Assembly (NCBI GenBank): GCA_015680685.1
Contig: MNCI01024055.1
Location: forward strand, 270,649-334,648
Reading direction: 5' to 3'
Origin: Gnetum montanum
Taxonomy: Eukaryota > Streptophyta > Gnetopsida > Gnetales > Gnetaceae
Length of the DNA: 64,000 nucleotides
Positions 21,100 through 33,139 of the stretch are shown here, in pieces. The position numbers were made by a program, and so were the translations under genes. The notes below the pieces were generated by a model that made no database searches, was not told the origin of the DNA, and was given only the letters and a program-made list of their open reading frames with translations. Positions within the stretch are counted from its first letter, which is position 1; each line of letters begins with the position of its first letter.

Positions 21100-24000
21100 T
21101 GATGGCACCCAAACCGAGGCATCCAAGAGGTGAAGGACCATCACAACCGAGGGACAAGCATCCACGAACAGGAAGGGGACGAGGCGGGTAACAACCAAAG
21201 TATGTGGAGGGCTCTCATGTAATTGACTCCCTATGTAAAGGACCTGATGTGGAATCTAGCCATCAGATTCCCAAAGAGAAGATTCCCAGCGAGCAATCGT
21301 AGGAGGATGAGACTTCGGGGATAGCACCACGGCTTGAGGTCACCTTGACCCAGGCCTATCTTGATGCTATCAAGCCACATGAAGTGAAATGGATGGAACA
21401 TTCCTCAAAAACACTTTAGAAGATGTGAGGTTTCAATTACAAAACTCTCTGATGTGGCCAATCATCACAACCAGTGATGAATGGTACTTAGGAGAGACCT
21501 ATCTCTTCTAGAAAAATTGACAACCAAGGTCTAGAGTAAGAATCAAAGACATTTATGTCTCTTACTCTTCAGAGGTAATAGAACAAGATCTGGGACTGCT
21601 TGAGACTGGAGCAAATGTGGTTGAGATTACAAAACAAGCTGACTTGGAGGTAAAGGTGGAATGGACCAAACGGTGCTATGGGGTAGAGCACAAGGAATTC
21701 AGCTCTTTGACCATGGCAAAGAGGGTGTACTCAAAGATCACATCTTACCACTTGAACCCAATTGTAAGACCCAGCAAAATCATAGCCTTTTCCACTCGTA
21801 CATGTGCCACCTTGAGTGGGAAATTCCCAATGAGTCTTCCATAGCTGTTATTCTTGAAGATTGAAAAGAGGTTCATTGAAAGAGAATGTGGAAGAAGAGC
21901 TCTTCCCTTTCCTTACCTAATCTGGAAGTTGTGCAAATGGGTAGGGATAGAATGATACTCCAATGACATAATCTAGCATGCCCCAATTACCTCTTGGTTG
22001 GAAATGATGAAGGATAAAACTCCTACCACCACACAGACAGAGGAGGAGCAGCAACCACCTTCACCACCTGCACAAACAACAAGGTCAGGTTCACAAACCA
22101 TTGCAAAACACATTTGTGAAATCCGACAGATGCTCTTAAGCTATCAAGAGTAATATGGAAAGACTGGTGGAGGAGAATACCCTTCGGTCTATCACCCTAC
22201 AATGAGCCACCTGGAGCAAGTGGCTTGATCAGTTAGCTTGCTTGAAAGAGCAGGGCCGATGTTCTCCACAGCCCAAATAGAAGTTCTTGAACAAATAGAT
22301 CCTAGTGTCTGAGAGGTAACAGTATCCACAAAACAACTATTTCTTGAAATTTCTAGGAATGTTTCTACCTTTTCAGTACACTTGGAAGATGATCAAGGGG
22401 CAACAGTCCTGGTGATGTAGCACCAAGGATAGGAGATTGCGGTCAAAGTAGTTGCTGATACAATTTCTATGGCTCTCAACACACTAGTAGCACCTGTACT
22501 AGATGTTCATGGACTACAAGATGTACAAGAATCTACCAGAACTTCACATAGAAAGATTGATGTAGCCCAACACGAGGAGTTGTTGGACTGACTAACGGGA
22601 ACTAGACAACCACTTCTGAATGTCTTTGACCTTCCGGACAACATTACTGCAACCCAATCGGAGCTACTCTGGGCAAGGGGTAAGAGCCTCATTTTGGAAG
22701 GGCAACTTGAATCTGCTCAAGTCTCTTGTCAATTCTTGGCAATGGAAGTAGCCCAATTAAGAGCCCAACTTGCCGATCCAACCATCCTCAACCATGAAAT
22801 CACCAGAGATGACAACAGCTTCAACTCAAACTTCAGATCGTTGAGGATTTGCGAGAGTTGATGATCTTTAATAAGTCCTTGGAAAATGTTCGAGCATATC
22901 ATTTAGATAAGGACTTGATGGAGGTTTGCCAAGAGAACATTTGATTGATTGCGAAGGTTCATCACCTAAGTAATGTTGCCTCAAAAAATGAACACATGAA
23001 AAATTTTATCAACCAATAGCAAGAAGAACTAGCCTGGGTGAATGCTGACATAAGAAGGTTGGCCTCTAAGAACCAAAATCTGTCAATGGAGGAGGTTCGG
23101 GTGTTGTGATAGAAATCTGCAATTGAAATGGCCGCTTGGAAGAATGAGGCCTTGAAATTTGAAAACATCAAAAATCATTACAAGGACCAAGTGGGATTAT
23201 AGAAGGAAGTAAATGAAAAGCAAATTCAGGTCGCAAAAGCCAAAATGAACCAAGTGCTCCAATAGCTCCGAGAAGGAGGCGAGGTATGACAACCTATCTT
23301 TCATGGGTTCAATGCCTACAATCAAGCTAAAATCCACCTTAAGGAGCTACAGATTGAGGAGATGATAGAATATATGGAGCTTGCCAACCTTGGCTATGCA
23401 AACCTGGCTATGCCCATAGCTAGGAGATCACGGTCAGAGTTGGAAAAACAAGTGGCCACCTCGTATTCTCTATAGGAGGGTGAGTTCTAGGTGCATAAAG
23501 TAATAAAGAAAAAATTGGAAATACCAAACATAGAACTCGAGGTTCTCCACACGAAATTTGAAGGAAAATGTACAGTTGTGGAGAACCTGGCCCATCGAAT
23601 GAATGACTACCAGCTACTGCAGGCATCAATCAGAGCGTTCAACATCGAATGAAAGCAGTTCGTAGCTTGCTTTTTCAACCTGAAAAAACTCTTCCTGGTG
23701 CTACCATGCCCTTGGGAGGTTCCAATTCCAACACACATTGGAGAAGCTTCTTGGATAGTGAACAATCCCAGAAGCAAAGAAGAAAAAATGAGGGCTCTCT
23801 TGGAGGCTTTCTGACTACCTCCAGAAGTTGCAGCTGCTACGGGACAACCATCATTCATGCCACCACCAACAGATAGGCCAAAGGCTAGAGAAGGTGCATC
23901 AGAACCACCACCCCCAAGGACAATGCAATCTTCTCCAACAATTTTGTGCATCATTCTACATGGCAGAGACTTCAGGAGCAGCAAGGTGTTCAATTTTGTC
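21100..24000 (+). pseudogene. Extra ORF region of element D (function unknown)
   Basis: Between pol and the 3' LTR, a broken frame can be followed for about 2.9 kb. It starts MAPKPRHPRGEGPSQPR near 21104. Around 21540-21990 it reads IKDIYVSYSSEVIEQDLGLL and RALPFPYLIWKLCKWVGIE, a pattern like the FPxLI..LC..AGV segment of the putative plant transposon (Transposase_32-like) domain. After about 22200 it becomes coiled-coil rich (ILEGQLESAQVSCQFLAMEV). Athila/Tat elements often carry an additional or env-like ORF here. Domain assignment is tentative and the frame has many stops. Confidence 0.5.
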
Positions 24001-24182
24001 TCTAAACATCACCATATTTTTAACTTATCCTTCTCTATAACTTGGGCACTTGGTAAAATTCATGTTGTGTCATGTGTGTGTGTGTCTTGTGCATATTAAG
24101 TCATGTGTGTTGTACATAAAATCCCATACCTTCCAAATTGTAGAGTAACTCAAGGATGAGTTTTTACTCAGTCATGAGGGTA

Positions 24183-25069
24183 TGATGGAGTGTCATTAGT
24201 CGATGTGTCAACTAGGTTTTGTATACATAACAACGTTAACGCGGCCCTGTCGACACAAAGTTCCATGCATTGACGTAGCCCCATTTATGCAAAGCCTATT
24301 TCAGCCTATAAATAAGAGAGCCTTCCACCTCATTGAGGTACCTTTTTGTCAATTGTAGCAAAGCTCTTGCATTTTTTCCCATAGGAGATAGAATATTTTC
24401 CAAGTGCCCGTAGTAGGTGTAAGAAAAGTGACTGGATCTTTATTCAAGTGTTGATGTATCTAAGCCCATTGGCGTGATGGCAATAAAGACGAACTCTTCA
24501 AGCATTCCTTGCAGCATTTGGACTTAGTCATTTAATGCATTCAATAGTTTAATATGTTTATGCTTTAATAATTACTTAATTTTCTATTATTATTATTTTA
24601 ATCATTATCGCTCCTTTATAGTTCGTAAAGGCCATAAGTATGAATATCTCAAATGTAAATCCAACACTTGGTAACCCAGTGACGCTTAACGTCTAGTAAC
24701 CCAGTAGTGTTTAGGGGATGCTCAGAATGTGCTCGGAAGATGGGATCGAATGCTTATGCTAGGAATAGTTAGAATATAGATTAGGATAATCATAGATTAG
24801 ATAAAATTTCATTCCTTACTTCCCATACTTTAATTAGATGCCAAAAGATAAAGTAAAAAGCTATAAAAATCATTAGCCTTAATCTCACTTAGCCATCGCA
24901 ATAGAATATCACAAGTGAGATTAGGAAGACAACAACCATTCTAACCCAAGGTTTTTCTGGTTAGAATCTGGTGTATGTTAAGTTATTACAGTCTATGGAA
25001 TTCAACCAAGTCATGTGTGAATGCCTGTGATTTGTATGGTTGGGCGTAGGGGTACCTTACCACTCATCA
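24183..25069 (+). repeat. 3' LTR of element D
   Basis: It starts TGATGGAGTGTCATTAGTC and ends CTTACCACTCATCA, followed by ATATC. U3 contains GTATAC (24221), GTTAAC (24235) and GTCGAC (24249) before the TATA box (CCTATAAATAAGAG, 24305 on). It is 887 bp against 874 bp for the 5' LTR. Confidence 0.92.
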
Positions 25070-25074
25070 ATATC
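25070..25074. repeat. Target site duplication, right copy
   Basis: ATATC, identical to 11861-11865. Confidence 0.85.
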
Positions 25075-25340
25075 CATTAAACATATTCCTAGAAAAGTTG
25101 TATTTGATGAGCTACAAAAACTTAGACATACTAGACCTAAGATTGAAACTTGGATGAAAGATGAACTTGATGAACTCTTAGAATCAAAATTATTCATCTC
25201 ATGAAACACTCAATTTGTACATCAAAGTTAGTTCCTAATAGAAAACAAACAGGTGAATTACAATCATGTATGGATTTTTGTAATCTCAATCATCAACAAA
25301 TGGTTAAAAGGTGGTTTGACAAGAGATGTGCAGGTAACAT
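25075..25340 (+). pseudogene. Reverse transcriptase N-terminus of element C
   Basis: The interrupted element resumes here: PRKVVFDELQKLRHTRPKIE, then WMKDELDELLESKLFIS, a stop, and in a shifted frame text equivalent to the RT entry (GELQSCMDFCNLNHQQMVK). It is directly continuous in sense with the protease region ending before 11865. It loses similarity after about 25340, and the rest of pol is missing. Confidence 0.65.
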
Positions 25341-25596
25341 CTTTAACATATGAGATCTAATCCTTAAGAGAGATAGAGCATCTGGTTAAATAGATCCTCA
25401 AAGTAAGTTTTCTTCTATGTGGTCAAGCCCATTACAAGTTACAAATGTCATTGGCCCCAATGTTCATAAAATTGCTGATTTGCAAGGATATAAGTCACCT
25501 CGAAACTTTAATTACTGATTAACTAATGCATAAAATTCATTAGTGGATATGGTGGCCACCTTCATGCATTAACTAACACATATAATGCATTAGTGA

Positions 25597-25800
25597 TTAA
25601 TGCATGCTACATGCAGCTTTGGGATTACATGGAATGGACAACATAGATTTGGCAGAAATGATGAAGCAAGTAGATCTTAACTATGATGGATGTGTGAATG
25701 CGAGGGAGTTCTATGTGATGAAGATCTATCTGAATCCATGTTTGATGGAAGATTCTTTCCTTGGATGTTCCTTCTCTAGAGAGGGATCTCTTCTTCTTTA
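25597..25800 (+). pseudogene. EF-hand protein fragment, KIC/PBP1-like C-terminus
   Basis: The frame gives AALGLHGMDNIDLAEMMKQV, then an EF-hand loop DLNYDGCVNAREF and IYLNPCLMEDSF. This matches the C-terminal half of the small plant single-EF-hand proteins related to PINOID-binding protein 1 and KIC (which end EF..LM.RLSPELM.DS). Loop position 3 is Asn and position 12 is an acidic Glu, so binding residues look fairly preserved. The N-terminal half is absent; upstream is AT-rich with no ATG-led exon. Likely a gene fragment carried or left behind among transposons. Confidence 0.6.
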
Positions 25801-28800
25801 GGAAATGACATGCTCTTGCTATTCCAATTGCAAGTGCAAGCCTGCTAAAACTAAAAGCAAGAGTTGATGAGTATCTTGTCTTTTCAAAGGAATTGAAGAC
25901 ATTTAATATTATTTGATGTATTCCCTTATGTTTTTCCCCTATATTTATAATATATTATATTTCTATGTTTTGCCTACACGATCTTTTATAAAAAATGAAT
26001 TCTTAAGATCAAATCTTTTCAGTTGTCTCTCACCTCCTCTTTTACTATGATTGATATGTGTTATTTAGATAGGAAGCTCCCTTTTTATAAAAAAAAAATA
26101 ATTATTTCCTTTCATAAAGAAAGATTATCTTCGGTCAATTTGTAGTTGGTGTTCTAGTTAAAATTATTTTTTAAAATATGCATTTTCAATTTTTAGTTTC
26201 AACATTTTATTACCATGGATGTAATAATAATTTAACAATAACTTTAACTAGTAATTTTTTTGGTTCATAAACTAGGATTGGTAATTAAGTTTACTCAATA
26301 ATAAATTAACAAATTATCAATTTTTTAATTAATATGCTAATACATTACAAGTTCCAGTTACAATTGAAGTATCTTTATGAAAGTTGCTTAAGTCATATGC
26401 CTAGAACAATGCTTGTGAGGTGGTGTACGGTGCTTGTACTATGTTTTGCACCCAATATTTTTTGATACACCAAAATGTAAGGTAAATTAAATATTTACTT
26501 TACATTTAATTCCCATATCCAGTATTTTTGTTAGAATCTGTTTGGTAGGTGTTAAAGAAGAAGGGTATTATTTTTGGATACACAAAAGACAATTAAGACA
26601 TGTAGGATGAAGCAACAATTCAAGTGTGCACTATCTATAAAGAGACTTATAAATTTTATGTAAAGATTAGGTTACACCAAGGATCTATTCTAAGCTCTCA
26701 TTTGGTTATCGTTGTTATAGATTATCTAACCAAAAAAGTAGGGTGACTTACTTCTAACCTAAAATTGAATTTTTAATTGAATTAAAGAACTTTTTCAAAG
26801 CTCAAAAATCTCAAAATGTTAACTCCTAAACAATTAGAGATCATTATCATAACATTACAATTCAAGCTAACAAGGCATTTATAAAAGAAACTGAAAAAAT
26901 CGCCTATACAGTAATAGGCACTCACCACCTAATAATATCAATGGCTCATATCCTAGATTCTCAAGGAAAAAACTCCATTCTAAGAACATTAGCATTACTT
27001 AAGACATACTAAATAAATCATGAAATATGATTAAATGATGAACAACTATAAAATTAGTATTAGAAATAGAAATTATTTGAGTATAGATATACTCCAACAT
27101 GTGTAGCGAATTAGCACTTTTCCACCTAGAGTGACAATAAGATGCTTGTTTCTTAAGTTGTAGGACATAGGTTTGAGCATAGGCATAGCCACTCGAAAGA
27201 GGATAGACTTTCACTCGTCCACTGATCCTTGGAGGATTTTTCCTTGGAAAGATGAACATCAAGCCTTTGGGTGATGATCTTTAAAAGAGGAATGTAATGA
27301 TGCTTAAAATATGACTTAAATTGTTATTTAAAAATGAACTAGCCACCTAAGCTAACTTTTATTGGATCATAACACATAATTTGTAAAAGATAAATTCTAA
27401 CTAATGAGCAAGAATGTTTGTTCGTAACCTTCATTGCCCAAATAAGTTACATAATTATATTCTAGTATCTATTTATAATTCCTAAGTCCTCCTAGCTATA
27501 GAGGAAGAAATATAGTCTAATGTTGATGATTAAATCTAAATATAATGTTTTTTGGTATGAAGAACTAGGAGATTCCACTAAATACAAAGATATTTTATTA
27601 ATCTTCCATAGATTGGAAAATAATCATATGCCAACCTTATAAATCTAGTTGGAATATTCATATTTCTTAGTTTCATGTAGAAAAACATCATTTCTATATT
27701 CCTTGTTAACCAAGTTTAGCTTTAACATAACCAAGTTTTTAATAGGTACTCAAGGCTTGTACAAGTCCAAAGTTGAACCTTTATTAAGTGGACGAGAGGA
27801 TCATTGCATTTTGACAAAACACTTGCATCGAGATAATTTTTAGGAATGGAGGTAGCTATTCATATTTAGCCCATTTACTATCCATAAACTTGTATTGCTT
27901 AGGCCTAATTCAAAATTTTAGATTATATTTTCAATTGAAGTTTATTTTCATTTTCTTCTACTATTATCTTTCTTTGATTTCTAGGTTGGTTGCATAACCC
28001 ACCTACCTAATTGAAGCATTGCCTATACACCGAAAGATAAAGATGAGTCTAGGAAAATTGCCATCCTTTCTAGCACAACCCACTATACCAAAAAGTCACC
28101 ATTAGATTATCTCTATCTTTTATCCTTCAGAACATACAAGCATGGTAAATTCACTTTTGTATTGGATGATTCATTTGAACTTTTTCAATAGATAGTTATT
28201 TTAACATTACTATTGCAAAGTAATAGAGGGATTTTTTTCTTGTCATTTATGAAGGACATTAATTTGAGGAACATATGAAGGAAAATGAGGTTCACATTTT
28301 GGTAGCATCTTCATATCATCCTTTTAGTTTGAACTTAATTTTCTATCTTTTTATCTAACTTTTGGCTTTGTGCTATGTTTCTTGTTCTGCTAGGTGATGG
28401 CCTACTTATACAACTTCTAGTTCCCTGATTCATTAGTTACATTACCTATAATGTGTTAATGTGCTTCTTATGATATTAGATAAGTAATAAATAACTAAAT
28501 AGAAGCTTGGTTCTCAAGCTAATTTACTATGGGTTTATCTAATCCCAACCTTATTATAAAAAGTGAATCAAACAAGTTGTTTTCCTACACTTTAAATTGG
28601 TGACCAATCTATCATCTAATTCTCCAATTTTCTCTTTGTATCCCTTTTTAAAATGTAAATAGGTCCCATAATAATACTAGCATAACAAGAAACCTTTGAT
28701 TATATTTCCAACATATGCAACTTATAGTTCCTTGATTAATTAGAAACATTACCTAGTAATTCTAGTCCCTAACAAGATCACTAAGAATGGCTAGAACCAT

Positions 28801-30140
28801 ACCAGATAGATGCTTCTCAAAAAGTAAGCATAGTAAAGATCCAAGAGTGTGAGCAGTATGAGCCCAAAGGTTCACATTTTTATGAGCTTCTTACATTGTT
28901 TATTATATCTAAAATAATGAAACTATGTGATAAATGACCAAATAGAAGCATGGCTCTTAGGCTAATTTAGTATAGCTTTATCTAACTTCTGGTAACAAAT
29001 CCCACTCTTGTCAAATAAGATAGAGAGATAATTGAACAAGATACCATACACAATCCGATGATTTCTATTCTATTGCCCTTTTAAAAAAGTAACTAGGTCT
29101 CCTAAGAATACTAGCATAACCTAATATAGAAATAAATGACAACACCTCTTTTTAAAGCTTAATCCAATCTCAAACCTAAGTTTTACAACTTTAAAAGCAA
29201 ACACCTTAGCATCATGAGTCATATTACTAAATTAACTATATATATATTTATTATATATATCTATATTTTAGCTGAGAAAACTCTCTCTCACCTCCTTTCT
29301 TATATTATGATTGATTTATATTATACTAAGAAGGGCTTCCCCTTCATGTTATTAAAAAAATAATTAGTGACTAATGAGATCCCTTGATATGACCAAAAAA
29401 TTATTTACTATGATCAAGAAGGAACCGCTTTTACGACTGGTAGTTGGCCTCTCTAACCAAATCCAATCTAGGGTTGATTGCAACCTTGAACCTTGTAGAA
29501 AGCTGCAAGGAGTTCACTTAGATAATGCTATACAAATTGAGATGATGGACAATTTCAAACTATGTGATTGGATTACCCATTTATGCAACACTCACTAAGT
29601 GCTCTCTTTGCAACTCTTTGTAATGTTAAAGGTTGCACTCTAACTAATATTATCATGATTGAGAAGTTTTCCCTTCAAGTTATGATCAAAAAATTTATTT
29701 ACAATGACCAAGAAGGGCCCTTCATGATTAGTTCATAGTTGGCCTCTAGGCCACAAAAATATTGGCATCCACATTGTAAAGGCTCATCAATATTGCTAAA
29801 ATGAGTTGTTTATGTCACACATACTAATTTGAAACAAGTAGGTGGCTAAAAACCCCTTAAGAAGAAAGAATAGGTAGACTGTGCAATACAAATATCATTA
29901 AAAATGAATACCACATTTTCCTACAATGTCTCCCATTGGAGCACAATAGACATGAATGAGATATTGCAGTTGCAAATTTGGTTGATTTTTCAAATGTTAC
30001 TAAGAACACTTGGTAATTTTCTTAATGATTTTTTCAATGCTAATAACATATACATTTTTATTGTGCAATAGATCCAAGAGGTCTATAGAAGTAATAAAAT
30101 TTCAACCTCAATTTTAATCTTGAGATTTTATTTTAGTTCT
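25801..30140. other. AT-rich intergenic DNA, no gene recognised
   Basis: About 4.3 kb of AT-rich DNA without a convincing reading frame. A dispersed repeat with TTATTTAC(T/A)ATGA(T/C)CAAGAAGG and AGTTGGCCTCT occurs at about 29395-29450 and 29685-29755, and again in decayed form near 42795-42860. A (TA)n run lies near 29236-29266. Confidence 0.5.
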
Positions 30141-30149
30141 ATAGAATCA

Positions 30150-30245
30150 AATGGAATAAAGAGGTGTTAGCTTAGTAGTAGGATCCTTGGCCATGAAAAC
30201 ATAAATCACAAGTTTGTTTCCAATGGACTGCATTAAGTTATATAC
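30150..30245 (+). mobile_element. SINE-like tRNA-derived block, weak
   Basis: GAGGTGTTAGCTTAGTAGTA resembles a Pol III A box region and CACAAGTTTGTTTCCA, about 35 bases on, a decayed B box. The same arrangement is found at 43822-43885 (GAAGTGTTAGCCTTATGGTA then CACAGGTTTGATTC). No clear tail or target duplication. Confidence 0.35.
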
Positions 30246-30489
30246 TAAAAAACTTTGATAAAAAGAATTCTTAAATCAGTCTAAAAAATATAGAGGGTCT
30301 TAGTGGATGTGAATAAAATTTTAGTTTCAATTTCAATATTACTATAATATCACTATGAAAGGGAGGATGTTGGAACCAAAACTAGATGACTATATATACA
30401 CCCACGACATATAACCAGCATGAACTTTCATAATACTTTATTTAAACATAATGAGATGGTAAATCAACATAGCCATCACACTCAAACTT

Positions 30490-30690
30490 GTGGGTTGCAA
30501 ATCATAAATTGCATGTTCTAAATTAGGATCTATAGCCAACAAAAAATTTAAGTAGAACTTGATAACTCAATGCTATCTACTAGAACCTGTGATATGCAAT
30601 CACAAATTGCATGCTCTAACCCAAGATATATAGCTAACACAAAACTTAATTTGAACTTTATAGCTTAATGCTATCCACTAGAATTAGAAA
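30490..30690. repeat. ~100-bp tandem duplication
   Basis: GCAAATCATAAATTGCATG (30497) and GCAATCACAAATTGCATG (30596) start two diverged units that share TATAGC(C/T)AACA and CAATGCTATC(T/C)ACTAGAA. No coding potential. Confidence 0.75.
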
Positions 30691-31243
30691 AATAACTTGG
30701 ACATATAGTAATGCCTTGTGTCAATACACAAAATATTTCTAGATGTGAAGCAGTAGACAACTTGGTATTCCAAAGAAATGGGAAGCAATCTTAGCAAATA
30801 AAGTTGAATGGAAAGATAAGGAGAATGCAAAGTTCATTAACTATAGTATACATAAAAAATTCAATATTTCAAATGCAAAAATAAGCAAAAAATATTTTAA
30901 TGTAAAAGTTTAAGGATGAGAAAATAAAATATTAAATCCTAGAGAAAACCTTAAGCAAAAGCCTTTAAAGAGATTTTATTATTTCCCCTTGGTTTTGATC
31001 CAATTCCATAAAATGTAAAATTGTCTCATCCATGTGGTAATTAGGGTAAACTAGTTTCATAAAATGCATACCATAGTTACACACGAGGATAAAATACAAC
31101 CTTCCTAAATATCATGCAACTACAACACGTTGCCCTTAGAGATACTGGAAATGATTCCTTGTTTGTATTAAAAATAATAATAATAACAACAATTCAAGCC
31201 ATACTTGTTATTGTAAATAAAATAGCATAGAAAAATAGCTAAT
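30691..31243. other. AT-rich spacer before LINE
   Basis: No gene or known repeat. It includes an (AAT)n-like stretch near 31168-31190. Confidence 0.5.
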
Positions 31244-31257
31244 AATACTCTCCTCTA
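31244..31257. repeat. LINE target site duplication, left copy
   Basis: AATACTCTCCTCTA, identical to 35655-35668. Confidence 0.85.
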
Positions 31258-31271
31258 CATAGAGGGGCCAT

Positions 31272-31640
31272 GTGCAGTTTGAAAACCTGCTGATGAAAAG
31301 GGACAACCTAGCCCATCACAACCATATCACACCCAACCCAGAGGATGGGTGGCAAATAGTTGGAAAAAAAGGCCGACGAGCAAACCAGAAACCTCTGGTA
31401 TCCCAAGGCGAGCCTAGACATACAGGGGGTGGCCCCCTTTGTAGAGCACAACCCCCCAAGGCTGATGGGACACAAGGACAGGCCACAGCTAATGCTTGGA
31501 CACTCCACAGTCCTGGCAGACTACAGAGGCTTTCAGCGGAGGTCATCCACGGAAAGGAGAAAATAGAAAAAGACGAAACAGAAAAAGAGAAAACAGAGAA
31601 AACAGAAAAAGAGAAATAGAAAACAGAGACATCAAAGATG
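31272..31640 (+). pseudogene. LINE ORF1-like frame
   Basis: The frame reads ITPNPEDGWQIVGKKGRRAN followed by a Gly/Pro/Gln-rich part and a strongly charged end made of EKTEKEK-like repeats. The DGWQxVxxK/R segment resembles a motif in plant LINE ORF1 proteins. There is no visible CCHC finger, and the frame is far shorter than a typical ORF1, so it is a remnant or a 5' variant. Confidence 0.5.
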
Positions 31641-32055
31641 GGATAGACAGCCCAGCCAACGACAATGACCAAGTCCTACGTCCATGCGCTAAGGGGTGCA
31701 GGGACCCTGGCCACTGGGGACCCCAGCCAGGCGAGTCCCCAAGCAAGGATCAAAGCGAAGCAAGGCTTCCAGGGATCACTGCACACACCCATGTCTAGGG
31801 AGGAGGGCCCTGCATAGGATGATTGGTCACCACCACCGCTCACAAACTGGCTAAACACCAGTAGAGGCTCAGCTCAGCCCAGCCCCCCCCCAAAGGGCCA
31901 AGCCTTCCTCACACTTGGGGGATGGTGGTATCCCTGCCAGCAACCAAGGTGGGTCGCCTAGACAACAACACCTGTCGGCACAAGGCCACATAGCTCTTCG
32001 TTGATTTAGGAGTGCAGCCCACACTCCAGGAAGTTTACCATCAATTCCAGTCTCC

Positions 32056-32740
32056 ATGAAGGTCCTCTCATGGAATTTCAAGGGCCAGGGTACCCCATAC
32101 AAGCACCATACCCTGCAAAGTATGGTACCCGATGAGAGATGTGATATTGTGTGTTTACAAGAAACAAAGCTACAACAGAAGGAAGCCCATATTTTACAAT
32201 GGTCGAGGTGGCACAGCCACCTGGTGGCTAGCAGGGGGTGCACTAGAGGCCTCACCGTACTCACCAAGATGGATTCATATGTTCTTGACACCTCCGATTG
32301 ATGCATCACGGTGCACCTGCCAGGGATAGGCGTGTGGATCACCAATGTGTACGGCCCTCAGGATTGGCAAGGCCATCTTCAGGAGATTTCGTGGGTGGCC
32401 GAGCTAATACCTCAACACCAGTTGGTTACTGATTGGAGACTTTAACCAACGGCTCTATAGCTGGGAGAATACTGGTGACAGCGGGTGCCCGAATTTCTTG
32501 CCCTATTACAGCATTAGCATCTCTCGATCATGGAAATCGTAGGTTGCAAGTATACTTGGAGTAATCGTAGACAAGGCACAACGAGGGTTCGATCCCGGAT
32601 TGACTGGGTCTGGGTCAACAATGCACTAATGACCAATTGGGATATCCAGGCGTTACACGTGGCTTGGATGGCCTCCGACCATCGGCCCATCATCTGCCAG
32701 ATGACGGGTGATGTTCCTCAGAGCCCTTGCCCATTCTAGT
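32056..32740 (+). pseudogene. LINE AP-type endonuclease
   Basis: It starts MKVLSWNFKGQGTPYKHHTL (catalytic Asn in WN), then CDIVCLQETKLQQ (catalytic Glu in QETK), GVWITNVYGPQDW, and in the last part YTWSNRRQGTTRVRSRIDWV and MASDHRPI (catalytic SDH). This is the order of plant L1-type endonucleases. A stop follows LDTSD at 32299 and there is a frameshift before 32530. The domain nicks target DNA to prime reverse transcription. Confidence 0.88.
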
Positions 32741-33139
32741 TTGAGGGCACCTAGCTACGCAAGCCGTGGCTGGGTAAACTGGTTCGNCACGAGGAACTCT
32801 TCCTCTAGGCTGAACTCCAACTACTGCACCAAGAAGAAGAAGAATACTGGCGCCAACGGGCAAGGGTGGCTGAGGCCAAGGGTGCAGTGGCTGAGGCCAA
32901 GGGATCAGCATATGAAGTTTTTTTTTGCAGCGGCGAAGGCACACCGCAGAACACGTCAACGCCCGCTACTGCACTTCCTGTAGGGTGACCCAACGCACCC
33001 TAACTCTGGCACAGACAATCTGCTGCAGTATTGGCAGCAGGTTTGGAAGTGGCAGCCCACAGTCCCGATCTCAATGCCCGTGCAGAAAATTTTAAATCCG
33101 GTAGATAATACTCGTCTTCTGCAACCATTCACACGCCAG

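Larger units (their letters stand above)
11866..25069 (+). mobile_element. Full-length Athila/Tat-type Ty3/gypsy retrotransposon (element D)
   Basis: A structurally complete element of about 13.2 kb: 5' LTR 11866-12739, primer site 12740-12760, gag 12884-14800, protease 15430-15735, reverse transcriptase about 16300-17060, RNase H 17230-17720, integrase 17760-18620, internal polypurine tract near 19053, noncoding and promoter-like DNA to about 21100, an extra ORF region 21100-24000, and 3' LTR 24183-25069. The 5-bp duplication ATATC shows it moved as a unit into element C. All genes carry stops, so it is long dead, and the LTRs differ at many positions, especially in U3. Confidence 0.92.

Noticed and set aside
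22507-23171. Minus-strand frames over the extra ORF region of element D
   Set aside because: Shadows of the plus-strand coiled-coil frame.
29236-29266. TATA-rich promoter
   Set aside because: A (TA)n microsatellite with no gene downstream.
31308-31858. Several minus-strand open frames over the LINE 5' end
   Set aside because: GC-rich sequence leaves antisense frames open by chance; the sense strand carries the LINE features.
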